Part shown: positions 50,090 through 59,651 of the stretch, one piece after another
Numbering within the stretch: the first letter of the stretch is position 1
Layout: the number at the start of each line of letters is the position of its first letter
Position numbers and translations under genes: made by a program
The notes under the pieces: model-generated
Databases searched by the model: none
The model's input: the letters and a program-made list of their open reading frames with translations, nothing else
Told to the model about the DNA's origin: nothing
Assembly (NCBI RefSeq): GCF_000521785.1
Contig: NZ_JALZ01000007.1
Location: 62,001-126,000 of the forward strand
DNA from: Roseivivax halodurans JCM 10272
GTDB lineage: Bacteria > Pseudomonadota > Alphaproteobacteria > Rhodobacterales > Rhodobacteraceae
Direction of reading: 5' to 3'
Length of the DNA: 64,000 nt

Positions 50090-50616
50090 CGATCGCCATC
50101 CCCGCCTGGGTGGACGGCGTCCTCACCCCCGTCGAGAAGCTCGAGGCGCACCAGAAGGGCCTGCGCCACAAGGCGGTGTCTGTCTTCGTGCTCGATGGCG
50201 ACGCCGTGCTTCTGCAGCGACGGGCCGCGGGAAAGTACCACACCCCGGGCCTCTGGGCGAACACTTGCTGCACGCATCCGCACTGGGGTGAAGCGCCCGA
50301 GATCTGCGCGCGCCGTCGGCTCTTCGAGGAGCTCGGGATCGAGGGGCTGCCGCTCACGCACCGGGACATCGTCGAATACCGCGCGCCGGTGGGCGACGGG
50401 CTCATCGAGCACGAGGTGGTTGACCTCTTCACTGCCGATGCGCCCCGCGACCTGAGCCTCGCCCCCGACCCCGCCGAGGTGATGGAGACCGCCTGGATGC
50501 CGCTCGACGACCTCCGCGAGGACGTGGCGCGCAATCCCGCCCCCTACACGCCCTGGCTCCGGATCTACCTCGAGGACCATGCCGCGCGGATCTTTCCCGC
50601 CGGCCTGCTGACCTGA
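50086..50616 (+). CDS. idi: Isopentenyl-diphosphate delta-isomerase, type 1
   Basis: A 176-residue Nudix-fold isomerase. Active-site Cys and His lie in NTCCTHPHWGE (about residues 59-69) and the Nudix helix is RRLFEELGI near 78-86. The catalytic Glu is in HEVVDLF. It interconverts IPP and DMAPP, setting the ratio for prenyl chain synthesis; a dedicated copy in this operon supports tail and carotenoid supply. Its ATG overlaps the bchP stop (ATGA). A dispersed hairpin repeat follows the stop. Confidence 0.95.
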   Translation: MTIAIPAWVDGVLTPVEKLEAHQKGLRHKAVSVFVLDGDAVLLQRRAAGKYHTPGLWANTCCTHPHWGEAPEICARRRLFEELGIEGLPLTHRDIVEYRAPVGDGLIEHEVVDLFTADAPRDLSLAPDPAEVMETAWMPLDDLREDVARNPAPYTPWLRIYLEDHAARIFPAGLLT

Positions 50617-50624
50617 CGGACCGC

Positions 50625-50663
50625 CTCTTCTTCTTGGCGAAAATACTCCCGCCGGAGGCTCCG
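50625..50663. repeat. Dispersed hairpin repeat, copy 6 (short-arm variant)
   Basis: CTCTTCTTCTTGGCGAAAAT, then ACTCCCGCCGGAGGCTCCG, nearly identical to copy 1 at 391. It is in the plus orientation, downstream of idi in a 130-base spacer before eutB, so its A-rich stretch precedes rather than follows the hairpin for idi transcription. Confidence 0.8.
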
Positions 50664-50746
50664 ACGGCATCACCTATCGGGCCGGATGGCAGGAAGTCCC
50701 GCGCGCCGGGTTTCCTTCCGCCCCGGCGCGCCTCATAGTCCCGGGC

Positions 50747-51751
50747 ATGACCGTGACCCTCGCCGACATCCTTTCCGCCGCCAACACCATCCGGGGTCGC
50801 GCCGACGCGACGCCGATGGTGCCGTCCGTCCACATGGAACAAGCCTACGGCCATCCGTTCTGGCTGAAGCTCGAACTCGCCCAGCCGATAGGTGCGTTCA
50901 AGCTGCGCGGCGCGCTCAATGCGGTCGCGAACCTGCCCGAGGGGACACGCGGCGTGACCTGCTGCTCGACCGGCAATCACGGGCGCGGGGTCGCCTTTGC
51001 CGCCCGGGAGAAGGGCATGCGCGCCGTGGTCTGCATGTCGGAACTCGTGCCCGCCCCCAAGGTCGACGGGATCCGCGCGCTCGGCGCCGACGTGCACATT
51101 CACGGCCGCACGCAGGACGCCGCATTTGCCGAAAGCGTCCGGCTCGCCGAGGAGGAGGGATTTGCCATGATCTCGCCCTTCGACGACGCGCATGTCATCG
51201 CGGGTCAGGGCACGATCGGCCTCGAGATGCTGTACCAGCGGCCCGAGCTCGAGGCACTGCTCGTGCCGCTCTCGGGGGGCGGCCTCGCTGCGGGCATCGC
51301 GGCGGCGGCGAAGGCAATCAAGCCGGACATCCGCGTGATCGGGATCTCGATGGACCGGGGCGCGGCGATGTATGCCAGCCTTCAGGCCGGTCACCCGGTC
51401 GAGATCGAGGAGCCCGAGAGCCTCGCGGACAGCCTCGGTGGCGGGATCGGCATGGACAACCGGTTCAGCTTCCCGATGTGCCGCGACCTGCTGGACGACG
51501 TCATCCTCGTCTCCGAAGCGGAAGTCTACCGCGCGCTCCAGACGCTCTACTACGAGGAACGGATGGTGGCCGAGGGCGCCTGCGTCGTCGGGATCGCGGC
51601 CGTCGAGAGCGGCAAGCTGGACCTCACCGGCCCGACCGGCACAATCCTCACTGGCCGCAATCTCGACATGCGCGTTCTGGCGCAGGTGATTTCGGGACGG
51701 GACGTGCAGCTCGGCGACACGCATATCGAGGGACACAAGTATGGCACATGA
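50747..51751 (+). CDS. eutB: Hydroxyectoine utilisation dehydratase EutB-like (threonine dehydratase fold)
   Basis: A 334-residue fold-II PLP enzyme. The PLP lysine is Lys52 in GAFKLRGALN, the Asn/Gly block is STGNHGRGVAFAA near 74-86, and the phosphate-binding glycine loop LSGGGLAAGIAAA near 180-192. It resembles threonine/serine dehydratases, and its coupling to an ornithine cyclodeaminase-like gene and an AsnC regulator is the eutB-eutC-doeX arrangement of ectoine catabolism. EutB and EutC are thought to convert hydroxyectoine toward ectoine. The overlap with eutC is 11 bases. No eutA, eutD or eutE is adjacent. Confidence 0.8.
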   Translation: MTVTLADILSAANTIRGRADATPMVPSVHMEQAYGHPFWLKLELAQPIGAFKLRGALNAVANLPEGTRGVTCCSTGNHGRGVAFAAREKGMRAVVCMSELVPAPKVDGIRALGADVHIHGRTQDAAFAESVRLAEEEGFAMISPFDDAHVIAGQGTIGLEMLYQRPELEALLVPLSGGGLAAGIAAAAKAIKPDIRVIGISMDRGAAMYASLQAGHPVEIEEPESLADSLGGGIGMDNRFSFPMCRDLLDDVILVSEAEVYRALQTLYYEERMVAEGACVVGIAAVESGKLDLTGPTGTILTGRNLDMRVLAQVISGRDVQLGDTHIEGHKYGT

Positions 51752-52721
51752 CATCCGCATCCTGACCGAGGCCGAACTGCGCGAGGTGGTCTCGCTCGAC
51801 ACCGCGCTCGTGGACGTCATCGAGCAGGCCTTCGTCGCCCTTGCGGGTGGTGAGGTGGTCATGCCGCCGGTTCTGTCCATGGCGCTCGAGCAGGTGAACG
51901 GCGAGGTGGACGTCAAGACGGCCTACATTCCCGGCTTCGACGGGTTCGCCATCAAGGTCTCGCCGGGCTTCTTCGACAACCCGTCGCTCGGACTGCCCTC
52001 CCTCAATGGCCTCATGATCCTGTTCTCGGCCAGGACCGGCCTTGTTCAGGCGGTGTTCCTCGACAATGGCTACCTGACCGACATCCGCACCGCCGCTGCC
52101 GGGGCGGTCGCCGCGCGCCACCTCGCGCCGTCCGAGGTTACCACGGCTGGCGTCATCGGCACTGGCGTTCAGGCCCGGCTCCAGATGCAGGCAGCGCATC
52201 TCGTGCGACCCTTCGAGCGCGTGCTGGTTTGGGGCCGCGACCCCGAAAAGGCAGCCTCCTGCGCAGCCGATTTGAAAGCCGCGCTCGGCGTCGAGGCCGA
52301 GATCTGCACGGGTCCCGAGACGCTGGTCGCGCGCTCGCAACTCGTCGTCACCACCACGCCCGCGCGCGAGCCAATCATTCAGGCGGAGTGGCTGCATCCC
52401 GAGTTGCACATCACCGCGATGGGCTCCGATCAGGAAGGCAAGAACGAGATCGCGCCCGAGGCGCTCGCCCGCGCCGACCTCTACGTCGCCGACCGGGTAA
52501 GCCAGACCGAGATCCTCGGGGAGCTTCGTGCCGCCCGAGCCGCAGGCCTCATGACCGGGACGCCACCGGAGCTCGGCGAGATCGTCACCGGCGCGAAGGG
52601 GCGCAACGGCCCCTCCGACATAACCATCGCCGACCTTACCGGCACGGGCGCGCAGGACACGGCGATCGCGTCCCATGTCGCGGCGCGGCTCGGCGATGCC
52701 GGCACGCTCGTGAAGGCTTGA
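51741..52721 (+). CDS. eutC: Ornithine cyclodeaminase-family protein EutC-like
   Basis: A 326-residue OCD/mu-crystallin protein. The N-terminal half has VKTAYIPGFDGFAIKVSPGFFDNP near 58-81, and the Rossmann half has the NAD motif VIGTGVQARLQMQA near 138-151, VWGRDPEK, and TTTPAREPII. ITAMGSDQEGKNE near 226-238 is also family-typical. Read with eutB, its role is in the hydroxyectoine branch of ectoine breakdown; exact chemistry is not shown. It starts inside the eutB 3' end and ends eight bases before the AsnC-type gene. Confidence 0.8.
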   Translation: MAHDIRILTEAELREVVSLDTALVDVIEQAFVALAGGEVVMPPVLSMALEQVNGEVDVKTAYIPGFDGFAIKVSPGFFDNPSLGLPSLNGLMILFSARTGLVQAVFLDNGYLTDIRTAAAGAVAARHLAPSEVTTAGVIGTGVQARLQMQAAHLVRPFERVLVWGRDPEKAASCAADLKAALGVEAEICTGPETLVARSQLVVTTTPAREPIIQAEWLHPELHITAMGSDQEGKNEIAPEALARADLYVADRVSQTEILGELRAARAAGLMTGTPPELGEIVTGAKGRNGPSDITIADLTGTGAQDTAIASHVAARLGDAGTLVKA

Positions 52722-52728
52722 CTGTAAG

Positions 52729-53211
52729 ATGCTCCGCCTCGACGCGCGCGACCTCGAGATCTTGCGGACGCTGTCGGCGGAGGGGCGTATCACAAAGGCG
52801 GAGTTGGCGGCCCGCGTAGGCCTCTCGCCGACTCCCTGCTGGGAGCGACTCAAGAAGCTCGAGAAGGCCGGCATCATCGAAGGCTATGGCGCACGGATCT
52901 CGCTGCGCGCCTTCGGCGCCCATGTCACCGTCTTCGTCGCGGTGGAGCTCGACACCCACAAGGCGTCCGATTTCCGGGTCTTCGAGGAGGCCGTTCAGGC
53001 GCACGAGGAGATCACCTGGGTCTGGGCGCTCGGCGGCGGCTTCGATTATCTCATGCAGGTGATCGCCCGGGATATCGACGCCTATCAGCGCCTGATCGAC
53101 CACCTTCTCGAGGCGCGGATCGGGCTCTCGCGCTACTACACCTACATCGTCACGAAACGGGTGAAGGAGGCACACGGCCTGCCGATCTCGCTCCTTGCGC
53201 AAGACGGCTGA
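52729..53211 (+). CDS. doeX: AsnC/Lrp-family regulator, DoeX-like
   Basis: A 160-residue Lrp/AsnC regulator. The N-terminal HTH is at about residues 4-55 (DARDLEILRTLSAEGRITKAELAARVGLSPTPCWERLKKLE in part). The C-terminal RAM effector domain (about 65-155) includes VFVAVELDTHKASDF and WVWALGGGFDYLMQV. Its place between eutC and the aldehyde dehydrogenase matches the asnC/doeX gene of ectoine clusters, where it binds upstream of the catabolic genes. A degradation intermediate is the likely effector, by analogy only. Confidence 0.8.
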   Translation: MLRLDARDLEILRTLSAEGRITKAELAARVGLSPTPCWERLKKLEKAGIIEGYGARISLRAFGAHVTVFVAVELDTHKASDFRVFEEAVQAHEEITWVWALGGGFDYLMQVIARDIDAYQRLIDHLLEARIGLSRYYTYIVTKRVKEAHGLPISLLAQDG

Positions 53212-53389
53212 GCCCGAAACATCGTCTGCCGGCGCGCTCGTCCGAGAATGCCCACCCTTGCGAAACAGGCGATCCGGTCTGCCGGACGCGGCAAAGCCAG
53301 AGGATTCCACTGCGGGCGACCCGATCTTTGGTCCCCTTCGCTGGCCGCGACGCGTCATATGTCGGGCAGCAGCGCACACGGAGGATCGC

Positions 53390-54874
53390 ATGACCATGCA
53401 CCGCACCTTCCCGAAATCCCCCCTCTCGGATCTCGAGGATCCGCGGCTCGTTCGCAACTTCTCCTACGTGAACGGAAAGTGGCAGGGCGCCGCATCGGGA
53501 GAGGCCTTTGCCGTCACCAACCCCGCCGACGGCGAATGGCTGGGCGAAGTCGCGCAGCTCTCGGGCGAGGAATCCCGCGCCGCGGTCGACGCCGCGCACG
53601 AGGCCTTCGGAAGCTGGTCGCAAAGCCTGCCGCAAGAGCGCGCGCGGCTTCTCCGCCGCTGGTACGAGCTGATGAAGGAGCACAAGGAAGACCTCGCGCG
53701 GATTATGGTGCTCGAGCAGGGCAAGCCGATCTCCGAGGCGCGCGGCGAGATCGACTACGCCGCCGATTTCATAGAGTTCTACGCCGAGGAAACCCGCCGT
53801 CCGAACATCGAGGGCGTGACATCACACCTGCCCGACGCGGAGGTCGAGCTTTGGCGCGAGCCGATGGGCGTCGCGGCGCTGATCACGCCTTGGAACTTCC
53901 CCGCCGCGATGCTGACCCGCAAGGCCGCCGCAGCGCTCGCTGCCGGCTGCACCGTGGTCGCGCATCCCTCGGCCGAGACGCCGTTCTCGGCGCTGGCACT
54001 CGCCGAGCTGGCCGAGCGTGCCGGGCTGCCGCCGGGCGTCTTCAACGTCGTCACCGGCATCGCTCCCGAGATCGTCGAGCCCTGGACGCAGGACGCGCGC
54101 GTCCGGGCGCTGTCCTTCACCGGCTCCACCGAAGTCGGCCGGCTTCTCTACAAGCAATGCGCAGGTACCGTGAAGGCGCTGATCATGGAACTTGGCGGCC
54201 ACGCACCTGTCATCGTCTTCAAGGGCGCGGACATGGAGAAGGCGGTCGTCGAGACGATGAAGGCCAAGTTCGCCACGTCCGGGCAGGATTGCCTCGGTGC
54301 CAACCGTATCTTCATCGAGCGCGCGGTCTACGACGGCTTCGTCGAGAAATTCGCCGAAGCCACCAAGGCGCTGAGCGTCGGCATCGGGATGGACGACCCC
54401 GACATCGGCCCGCTGATGAACGAAAAGGCGGTGGCCAAGCAGGAAGAGCACGTGAAGGACGCGCTCGACAAGGGTGCGCGCCTTCTCTGCGGCGGCAAGC
54501 GCCATGCGGCAGGCTCGCTTTTCTTTCAACCCACCGTTCTGGCGGACGTACCCGAGGGTGCGGCGATCCTTCACGAGGAGACCTTCGGCCCGGTCGCGGC
54601 GCTCGTGCCCTTCGACACCGAGGAAGAGGTCCTGCGCCGCGCGAACGACACCGAGTACGGCCTCGTCGCCTACGTGCACAGCAAGGACCCCAAGCGGATC
54701 TACCGCGCGACCAAGGCCCTCAACTTCGGCATGGTGGCGGTGAACCGCACCAAGGTGACCGGCGCGCCGATCCCGTTCGGCGGCATGAAGCAGTCGGGCC
54801 TCGGCCGCGAAGGCGCGCGCCAGGGCCTCGAGGCCTTCACCGAGATCAAGTACGTGTGCCGCGACTGGGGCTGA
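53390..54874 (+). CDS. NAD(P)-dependent aldehyde dehydrogenase (succinate/aspartate-semialdehyde type, DoeC position)
   Basis: A 494-residue aldehyde dehydrogenase. General base Glu267 is in MELGGHAP, nucleophile Cys301 in TSGQDCLGANR, the oxyanion Asn in ITPWNFPAAM near 165-174, and GGMKQSGLGREG near the end. The conserved cofactor lysine of the KPSxxTP motif reads His192 (VAHPSAETPFSA), unlike typical members. It resembles GabD/Ssd enzymes; in this cluster it would oxidise aspartate semialdehyde to aspartate. ATG 53390 follows GGAGG; a 178-base spacer separates it from doeX, enough for its own promoter. Confidence 0.85.
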   Translation: MTMHRTFPKSPLSDLEDPRLVRNFSYVNGKWQGAASGEAFAVTNPADGEWLGEVAQLSGEESRAAVDAAHEAFGSWSQSLPQERARLLRRWYELMKEHKEDLARIMVLEQGKPISEARGEIDYAADFIEFYAEETRRPNIEGVTSHLPDAEVELWREPMGVAALITPWNFPAAMLTRKAAAALAAGCTVVAHPSAETPFSALALAELAERAGLPPGVFNVVTGIAPEIVEPWTQDARVRALSFTGSTEVGRLLYKQCAGTVKALIMELGGHAPVIVFKGADMEKAVVETMKAKFATSGQDCLGANRIFIERAVYDGFVEKFAEATKALSVGIGMDDPDIGPLMNEKAVAKQEEHVKDALDKGARLLCGGKRHAAGSLFFQPTVLADVPEGAAILHEETFGPVAALVPFDTEEEVLRRANDTEYGLVAYVHSKDPKRIYRATKALNFGMVAVNRTKVTGAPIPFGGMKQSGLGREGARQGLEAFTEIKYVCRDWG

Positions 54875-54954
54875 CCGCCCGCCGCGTCCATGACCCCTAG
54901 CCCCTCACCGCCGCTCGTGGCGGAGGCACCGGACAATAGGAAGGAGTTTGAGCG

Positions 54955-56331
54955 ATGCTCAAGAACGACATGCTCGAAGAATGGGACCGGGAGAACTTCT
55001 TCCACCCCTCGACCCACCTCGCCGAATTCGCGCGCGGCAACGCCCCGCAGCGCGTGATCCAGACCGGTGACGGCTGCCATATAGAGACCCGCGACGGCAC
55101 GAAGCTGCTCGACGCCTTCGCCGGCCTCTACTGCGTCAATGTGGGCTACGGCCGCCAGGAGATCGCCGAGGCGATCGCCGACCAGGCCCGGGAGCTCGCC
55201 TATTACCACGCCTATGTGGGCCACGGCACCGAGGCGTCGATCACGCTGTCGAAGATGATCCTCGACCGCGCGCCCTCGAACATGTCGAAAGTCTATTTCG
55301 GCCTCTCGGGCTCGGACGCGAACGAGACCAACATCAAGCTGGTCTGGTACTACAACAACATCCTCGGACGCCCCGAGAAGAAGAAGATCATCTCGCGCTG
55401 GCGCGGCTATCACGGCTCGGGCCTGATGTCGGGCTCGCTCACCGGCCTGCACCTCTTCCACCAGAAGTTCGACCTGCCGCTGAACCAGGTGATCCACACC
55501 GAGGCGCCCTATTATTTCCGCCGCGACGACCTCTCGATGAGCGAGGACGACTTCGTCCAGCACTGCGCATCGGAACTCGAAGCGCTGATCGAGCGCGAGG
55601 GCGCCGACACCATCGCCGCCTTCATCGGCGAGCCGGTGCTCGGCACCGGGGGCATCGTGCCGCCGCCCGCCGGCTACTGGGACGCGATCCAGAAGGTGCT
55701 CGACAAGCACGACATCCTGCTGATCGCCGACGAAGTCGTCACCGGCTTCGGGCGAACGGGCTCGATGTTCGGCTCGGACCATTACGGCATCAAGCCGGAC
55801 ATCATGACGATCGCAAAGGGCCTCACATCGGCTTACGCGCCTCTTTCCGGCTCAATCATCTCGGACAAGGTGTGGGCGGTGCTCGAGCAGGGCACGGATG
55901 AGAACGGGCCCATCGGTCACGGCTGGACCTACTCGGCGCACCCGATCGGGGCTGCGGCGGGCGTCGCGAACCTCAAGCTGCTCGACACGCTCGATCTCGT
56001 GACCAATGCGGGCAAAACCGGGGCCTATCTCAACAAGGTCATGGGCGAGGCGCTGGCGGACCATCCGCATGTGGGCGAGGTCCGCGGCGAGGGCATGCTC
56101 TGCGCGGTCGAGTTCGTGAAGGACCGCGAGACCCGCGAGTTCTTCGACGCCTCCGACAAGATCGGCGCTCTGCTCTCGGGGCTCCTGCTCGACGACGGCA
56201 TCATCGCGCGGGCCATGCCGCAGGGCGATATCCTCGGCTTCGCCCCGCCCTTCTGCCTGACCGAAGGCGAGGCGGACGAGATCGCCGAGAAGACCGCCAA
56301 GGCGGCATCGAAGCTGTTCGACTGGTCATGA
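54955..56331 (+). CDS. doeD: Class III aminotransferase, DoeD/Atf-like
   Basis: A 458-residue fold-I PLP enzyme. The PLP lysine is Lys288 in MTIAKGLTSAYAPLSG, the Asp contact is in IADEVVTGFGRTG near 254-266, and GLSGSDANETN near 115 binds phosphate. WRGYHGSG near residue 145 and FIGEPVLGTGGIVPPPAGYW near 222-241 are omega-transaminase blocks. In ectoine breakdown it would convert 2,4-diaminobutyrate to aspartate semialdehyde. It lies 80 bases after the aldehyde dehydrogenase and ends at two stem-loops. It is not closely similar to the other class III enzyme at 2681. Confidence 0.8.
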   Translation: MLKNDMLEEWDRENFFHPSTHLAEFARGNAPQRVIQTGDGCHIETRDGTKLLDAFAGLYCVNVGYGRQEIAEAIADQARELAYYHAYVGHGTEASITLSKMILDRAPSNMSKVYFGLSGSDANETNIKLVWYYNNILGRPEKKKIISRWRGYHGSGLMSGSLTGLHLFHQKFDLPLNQVIHTEAPYYFRRDDLSMSEDDFVQHCASELEALIEREGADTIAAFIGEPVLGTGGIVPPPAGYWDAIQKVLDKHDILLIADEVVTGFGRTGSMFGSDHYGIKPDIMTIAKGLTSAYAPLSGSIISDKVWAVLEQGTDENGPIGHGWTYSAHPIGAAAGVANLKLLDTLDLVTNAGKTGAYLNKVMGEALADHPHVGEVRGEGMLCAVEFVKDRETREFFDASDKIGALLSGLLLDDGIIARAMPQGDILGFAPPFCLTEGEADEIAEKTAKAASKLFDWS

Positions 56332-56338
56332 GACCTGC

Positions 56339-56365
56339 GCCGGCCCGCTCTCGCGGCGGGCCGGC
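56339..56365. terminator. Stem-loop after the doeD-like gene
   Basis: A 10-bp perfect stem (56339-56348 with 56356-56365) and 7-base loop, 7 bases past the stop codon and upstream of repeat copy 7. Confidence 0.65.
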
Positions 56366-56369
56366 GGAT

Positions 56370-56420
56370 GCGAGGGGCCAGCCCCTCGCGCTCCCCGGAG
56401 TATTTTTGCCAAGAAGAAGG
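56370..56420. repeat. Dispersed hairpin repeat, copy 7 (inverted)
   Basis: A GCGAGGGGC/GCCCCTCGC stem, then GCTCCCCGGAGTATTTTTGCC and AAGAAGAAGG, the family consensus in reverse. In the plus direction it reads hairpin then TATTTTT and could terminate doeD transcription; glpK is convergent. Confidence 0.8.
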
Positions 56421-56431
56421 AGGCGAGGCGG

Positions 56432-57919
56432 TCAGAAGACCTGCGCTGCCTCGACCGCGCGTTTCCACGCCGTGTATTTCCTGTCGCGCGTGTCGTCGTC
56501 CATCGCGGGCCTGAATTCGCGCTCCCGCTCCCACATGTCCGCAAAGCCGTCCATATCCGGATAGACACCGGCCTTCATCCCTGCGAGCCAGGCGGCGCCC
56601 ATCGCCGTCGTCTCGAGCACCCTCGGCCGGTCCACCGGCGCGCCGATGATGTCCGACAGGAACTGCATCGCGTAATCCGAGGCGCTCATGCCGCCGTCGA
56701 CGCGCAGGGTCCGCTCGCCGCCCTCCGTGGTCCAGTCCGCATGCATCGCCTCGATGAGGTCGCGTGTCTGGAACCCGACGCTTTCGAGCGCGGCCTTGGC
56801 GAATTCCTCGGGTCCCGAATTGCGCGTGAGGCCGAAGATCGCGCCGCGGCATTCAGCGTTCCAGTAAGGCGCGCCGAGGCCGGTGAAGGCGGGCACAAGA
56901 ACGACGTTCTGTCCCTCGTCCGCCCGTTCCGCCAGCGGCTGCGTTTCCTGCGCCTCGCGGATGATCCGCAATCCGTCACGGAGCCATTGCACGACGGCGC
57001 CGGCGACGAAGATCGATCCCTCGAGGGCATAGGTCGGTCTGCCGTCCATCTGGTAGGCGATCGTGGTCAGGAGGCGGTTCTCCGAGCGTACGGGTTTCGA
57101 TCCGATATTGAGAAGTGCAAAGCATCCCGTTCCGTAGGTCGATTTCAGCATGCCCGGCTGGAAGCAGGCCTGACCGATGGTGGCCGCCTGCTGATCGCCG
57201 GCGACGCCGAGGATCGGGATCTCGCGGCCGAAGAGGTCCGGGCGCGTCGTCCCGAACTCCGAGGCGCAATCGCGCACCTCGGGCAGCATCTCCATGGGGA
57301 TGTCCAGAAGCTCCGCAATCGAGCTCGACCAGCGCCCCTTGTGGATGTCGTAAAGCATCGTGCGGCAAGCGTTGGTCGCGTCGGTGACATGGCTCTCACC
57401 GCCAGTGAGCTTCCAAATCAGGAAACTGTCCACCGTGCCGAAGAGCAGCTTGCCCTCGCGCGCCTTCTCGCGGGCGCCCTCCGTCTCGTCGAGGATCCAT
57501 TTGAGCTTCGAGCCCGAGAAGTAGGGATCGAGAAGAAGGCCGGTGCGGTCGGTCACCATGTCCTCGTGACCGTCTTCCTTCAGCGCGTTTGTGATGGGCG
57601 CCGTGCGGCGGTCCTGCCATACGATGGCGCGGCGCACCGGCTGGCCGGTCTCGCGGTCCCAGACGCAGACCGTCTCGCGCTGGTTGGTGATGCCGATGGA
57701 GGCGATGTCCGAGGGACGGATGCCCGCCTTCTCGATCACGCCGCGGCAGGTTGCGGCGACGGTCGTCCAGAGGTCCGAGATGTCGTGCTCGACCCAGCCG
57801 CTTGCCGGATAGTGCTGGGCGAATTCCTCCTGCGCGACGGCCGTGATGGCCAGATTCTCGTCGAACAGGATCGCCCGGCTCGACGTGGTGCCCTGATCGA
57901 TGGCGAGGACGTATCGCAT
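56432..57919 (-). CDS. glpK: Glycerol kinase
   Basis: A 495-residue FGGY kinase of normal GlpK length. N-terminal ATP-phosphate motif [15 protein letters not shown] is at residues 6-20, the first FGGY signature region is [12 protein letters not shown] near 262-273, and [14 protein letters not shown] near 302-315 and [18 protein letters not shown] near 354-371 follow. [17 protein letters not shown] near 406-422 is the second signature. It phosphorylates glycerol to glycerol 3-phosphate. glpD is 37 bases upstream on the same strand, so the two form a glycerol catabolic operon. No glycerol facilitator or GlpR is in the window. Confidence 0.97.
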   Translation of the reverse strand: MRYVLAIDQGTTSSRAILFDENLAITAVAQEEFAQHYPASGWVEHDISDLWTTVAATCRGVIEKAGIRPSDIASIGITNQRETVCVWDRETGQPVRRAIVWQDRRTAPITNALKEDGHEDMVTDRTGLLLDPYFSGSKLKWILDETEGAREKAREGKLLFGTVDSFLIWKLTGGESHVTDATNACRTMLYDIHKGRWSSSIAELLDIPMEMLPEVRDCASEFGTTRPDLFGREIPILGVAGDQQAATIGQACFQPGMLKSTYGTGCFALLNIGSKPVRSENRLLTTIAYQMDGRPTYALEGSIFVAGAVVQWLRDGLRIIREAQETQPLAERADEGQNVVLVPAFTGLGAPYWNAECRGAIFGLTRNSGPEEFAKAALESVGFQTRDLIEAMHADWTTEGGERTLRVDGGMSASDYAMQFLSDIIGAPVDRPRVLETTAMGAAWLAGMKAGVYPDMDGFADMWEREREFRPAMDDDTRDRKYTAWKRAVEAAQVF

Positions 57920-57956
57920 CGGCTCTCCTCCCTTTTGGTCCCTTGATATTCGGGCC

Positions 57957-59549
57957 TTACTGCGCGGCGTTCGCGCGCGCAGCCCCGCGAGCATCCTGCA
58001 TCCAAGTTCCCAGAGCCGCAATCTCGGCCTCGGACATGCGGATGCCGAGCCGCGTCCGGCGGAAGACGACATCCTCCGCCGTCTCAGCCCATTCGCGGTC
58101 CATGAGCCAGGCCACTTCCGCCTCGGTCAGGGTGTGACCGAAGTCCCGGCCAAGATCGTCGGCAGAGGTCGCATCACCTAGGATGTCCCACGCCTCGGTG
58201 CCATAGTGGCGGATGAGCCGGGTTGCCCACTTCTCGCCGAGGAAGGGGTAATCCGAGGCGAGGCCGTCGATCTTGGCGGCTGCCTCCTGAACCTCGAAAT
58301 CGCCGCCGGGCAGGGTGACGCCGGCCGTCCACGGACCCTCGAGGCCGTCGAAATAGGGCGAGATCTTCTCGAGCGCGCTTTCGGCGAGCCGGCGATAGGT
58401 CGTGATCTTGCCGCCGAAGATGTTGAGAACCGGCGCGCCGCCGGCATCGTCGACCTTGAGCGTGTAGTCGCGCGTCGCCGCCGTCGCCGACCCGCCACCC
58501 TCGTCGTAGAGCGGCCGGACGCCGGAATAGGACCAGACGACGTCGTCCGCGGTCAGCTCCCGCTTGAAATAGTTGTTCGCGAAGTTCAGCAGGTAGTCGC
58601 GCTCCTCGGGCGTGCATTCGGGACGGCGGTCGGGATCGTCCTGCTCGCTGTCGGTGGTGCCGATCAGCGTGAAGTCCTGCTCGTAAGGGATCGAGAAGAT
58701 GATCCGGCCGTCCGTGCCCTGGAAGAAATAGCACTTGTCGTGATCGTAGAGTTTCCGGGTCACGATGTGGCTACCGCGGACAAGGCGAACGCTCTCGGTC
58801 GAGTTCGATCGGATCTTGGTGCGGATCACGTCGCCCGCCCAGGGGCCCGAGGCGTTCACCAGCATCCTGGCACTGACGGTCCGCGTCTCCCCGCTCGACC
58901 GGTCCTCGAGCTCGATGCGCCACCCCTCGCCGTCTCGCTCGGCGGAAATCACCTTCGTGCGCGTCATGATCGTCGCGCCGCGGGCTTCGGCATCGCGGGC
59001 GTTGAGAACGACCAGACGGCTGTCCTGAACCCAGCAATCGCTGTATTCGAACGCCTTCTCGAACTTGTCCTTCAGCGGCGCGCCTTCAGGGGCGTGGCGG
59101 AGATCGAGGGTCTTCGTTCCCGGCAGGATCTTCCGGCCGCCGAGATTGTCGTACATGAGAAGCCCGAGACGGATCAGCCATGCGGGACGGCGACCCTTCA
59201 TCCACGGCATGACGGTGTTCAGGATCCGCGAGGTGGGCGTCGAGCTCTCGAACCGCATGGAGGGATGGAACGGGAGGACGAACCGCATCGGCCACGAGAT
59301 GTGCGGCATGGCGCGCATGAGGGTCTCGCGTTCGATCAGGCTTTCCCGCACGAGGCGGACCTCGAAATACTCGAGATACCGCAGGCCACCGTGGAAAAGC
59401 TTTGTCGAGGCCGAGGATGTCGCCGACGCGAGATCGTTCATTTCCGCGAGCCCGACATTCAGGCCCCGGCCCTGAGCGTCGCGGGCGATGCCGCAGCCGT
59501 TGATCCCGCCGCCGATGACGAAGAGGTCGAACTCCGTTTCATGTGCCAT
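57957..59549 (-). CDS. glpD: Aerobic glycerol-3-phosphate dehydrogenase
   Basis: A 530-residue membrane-associated flavoenzyme. The FAD motif [21 protein letters not shown] is at about residues 10-30, the family block [21 protein letters not shown] near 51-71, and [17 protein letters not shown] near 374-390. A C-terminal domain (about 400-530) completes the family length. It oxidises glycerol 3-phosphate to dihydroxyacetone phosphate and passes electrons to ubiquinone. It is upstream of glpK; the 102-base spacer to fliP probably holds the operon promoter. Confidence 0.96.
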   Translation of the reverse strand: MAHETEFDLFVIGGGINGCGIARDAQGRGLNVGLAEMNDLASATSSASTKLFHGGLRYLEYFEVRLVRESLIERETLMRAMPHISWPMRFVLPFHPSMRFESSTPTSRILNTVMPWMKGRRPAWLIRLGLLMYDNLGGRKILPGTKTLDLRHAPEGAPLKDKFEKAFEYSDCWVQDSRLVVLNARDAEARGATIMTRTKVISAERDGEGWRIELEDRSSGETRTVSARMLVNASGPWAGDVIRTKIRSNSTESVRLVRGSHIVTRKLYDHDKCYFFQGTDGRIIFSIPYEQDFTLIGTTDSEQDDPDRRPECTPEERDYLLNFANNYFKRELTADDVVWSYSGVRPLYDEGGGSATAATRDYTLKVDDAGGAPVLNIFGGKITTYRRLAESALEKISPYFDGLEGPWTAGVTLPGGDFEVQEAAAKIDGLASDYPFLGEKWATRLIRHYGTEAWDILGDATSADDLGRDFGHTLTEAEVAWLMDREWAETAEDVVFRRTRLGIRMSEAEIAALGTWMQDARGAARANAAQ

Positions 59550-59651
59550 GATCGTCCCCGCTCAAGTCTGACGTCGCGCGTGGGATACGAGCATAGGGCG
59601 TGCGGTGAAAGGGCAAGCGCGGAAAGGCGCGCATAGATTGACGGTAAGGGC

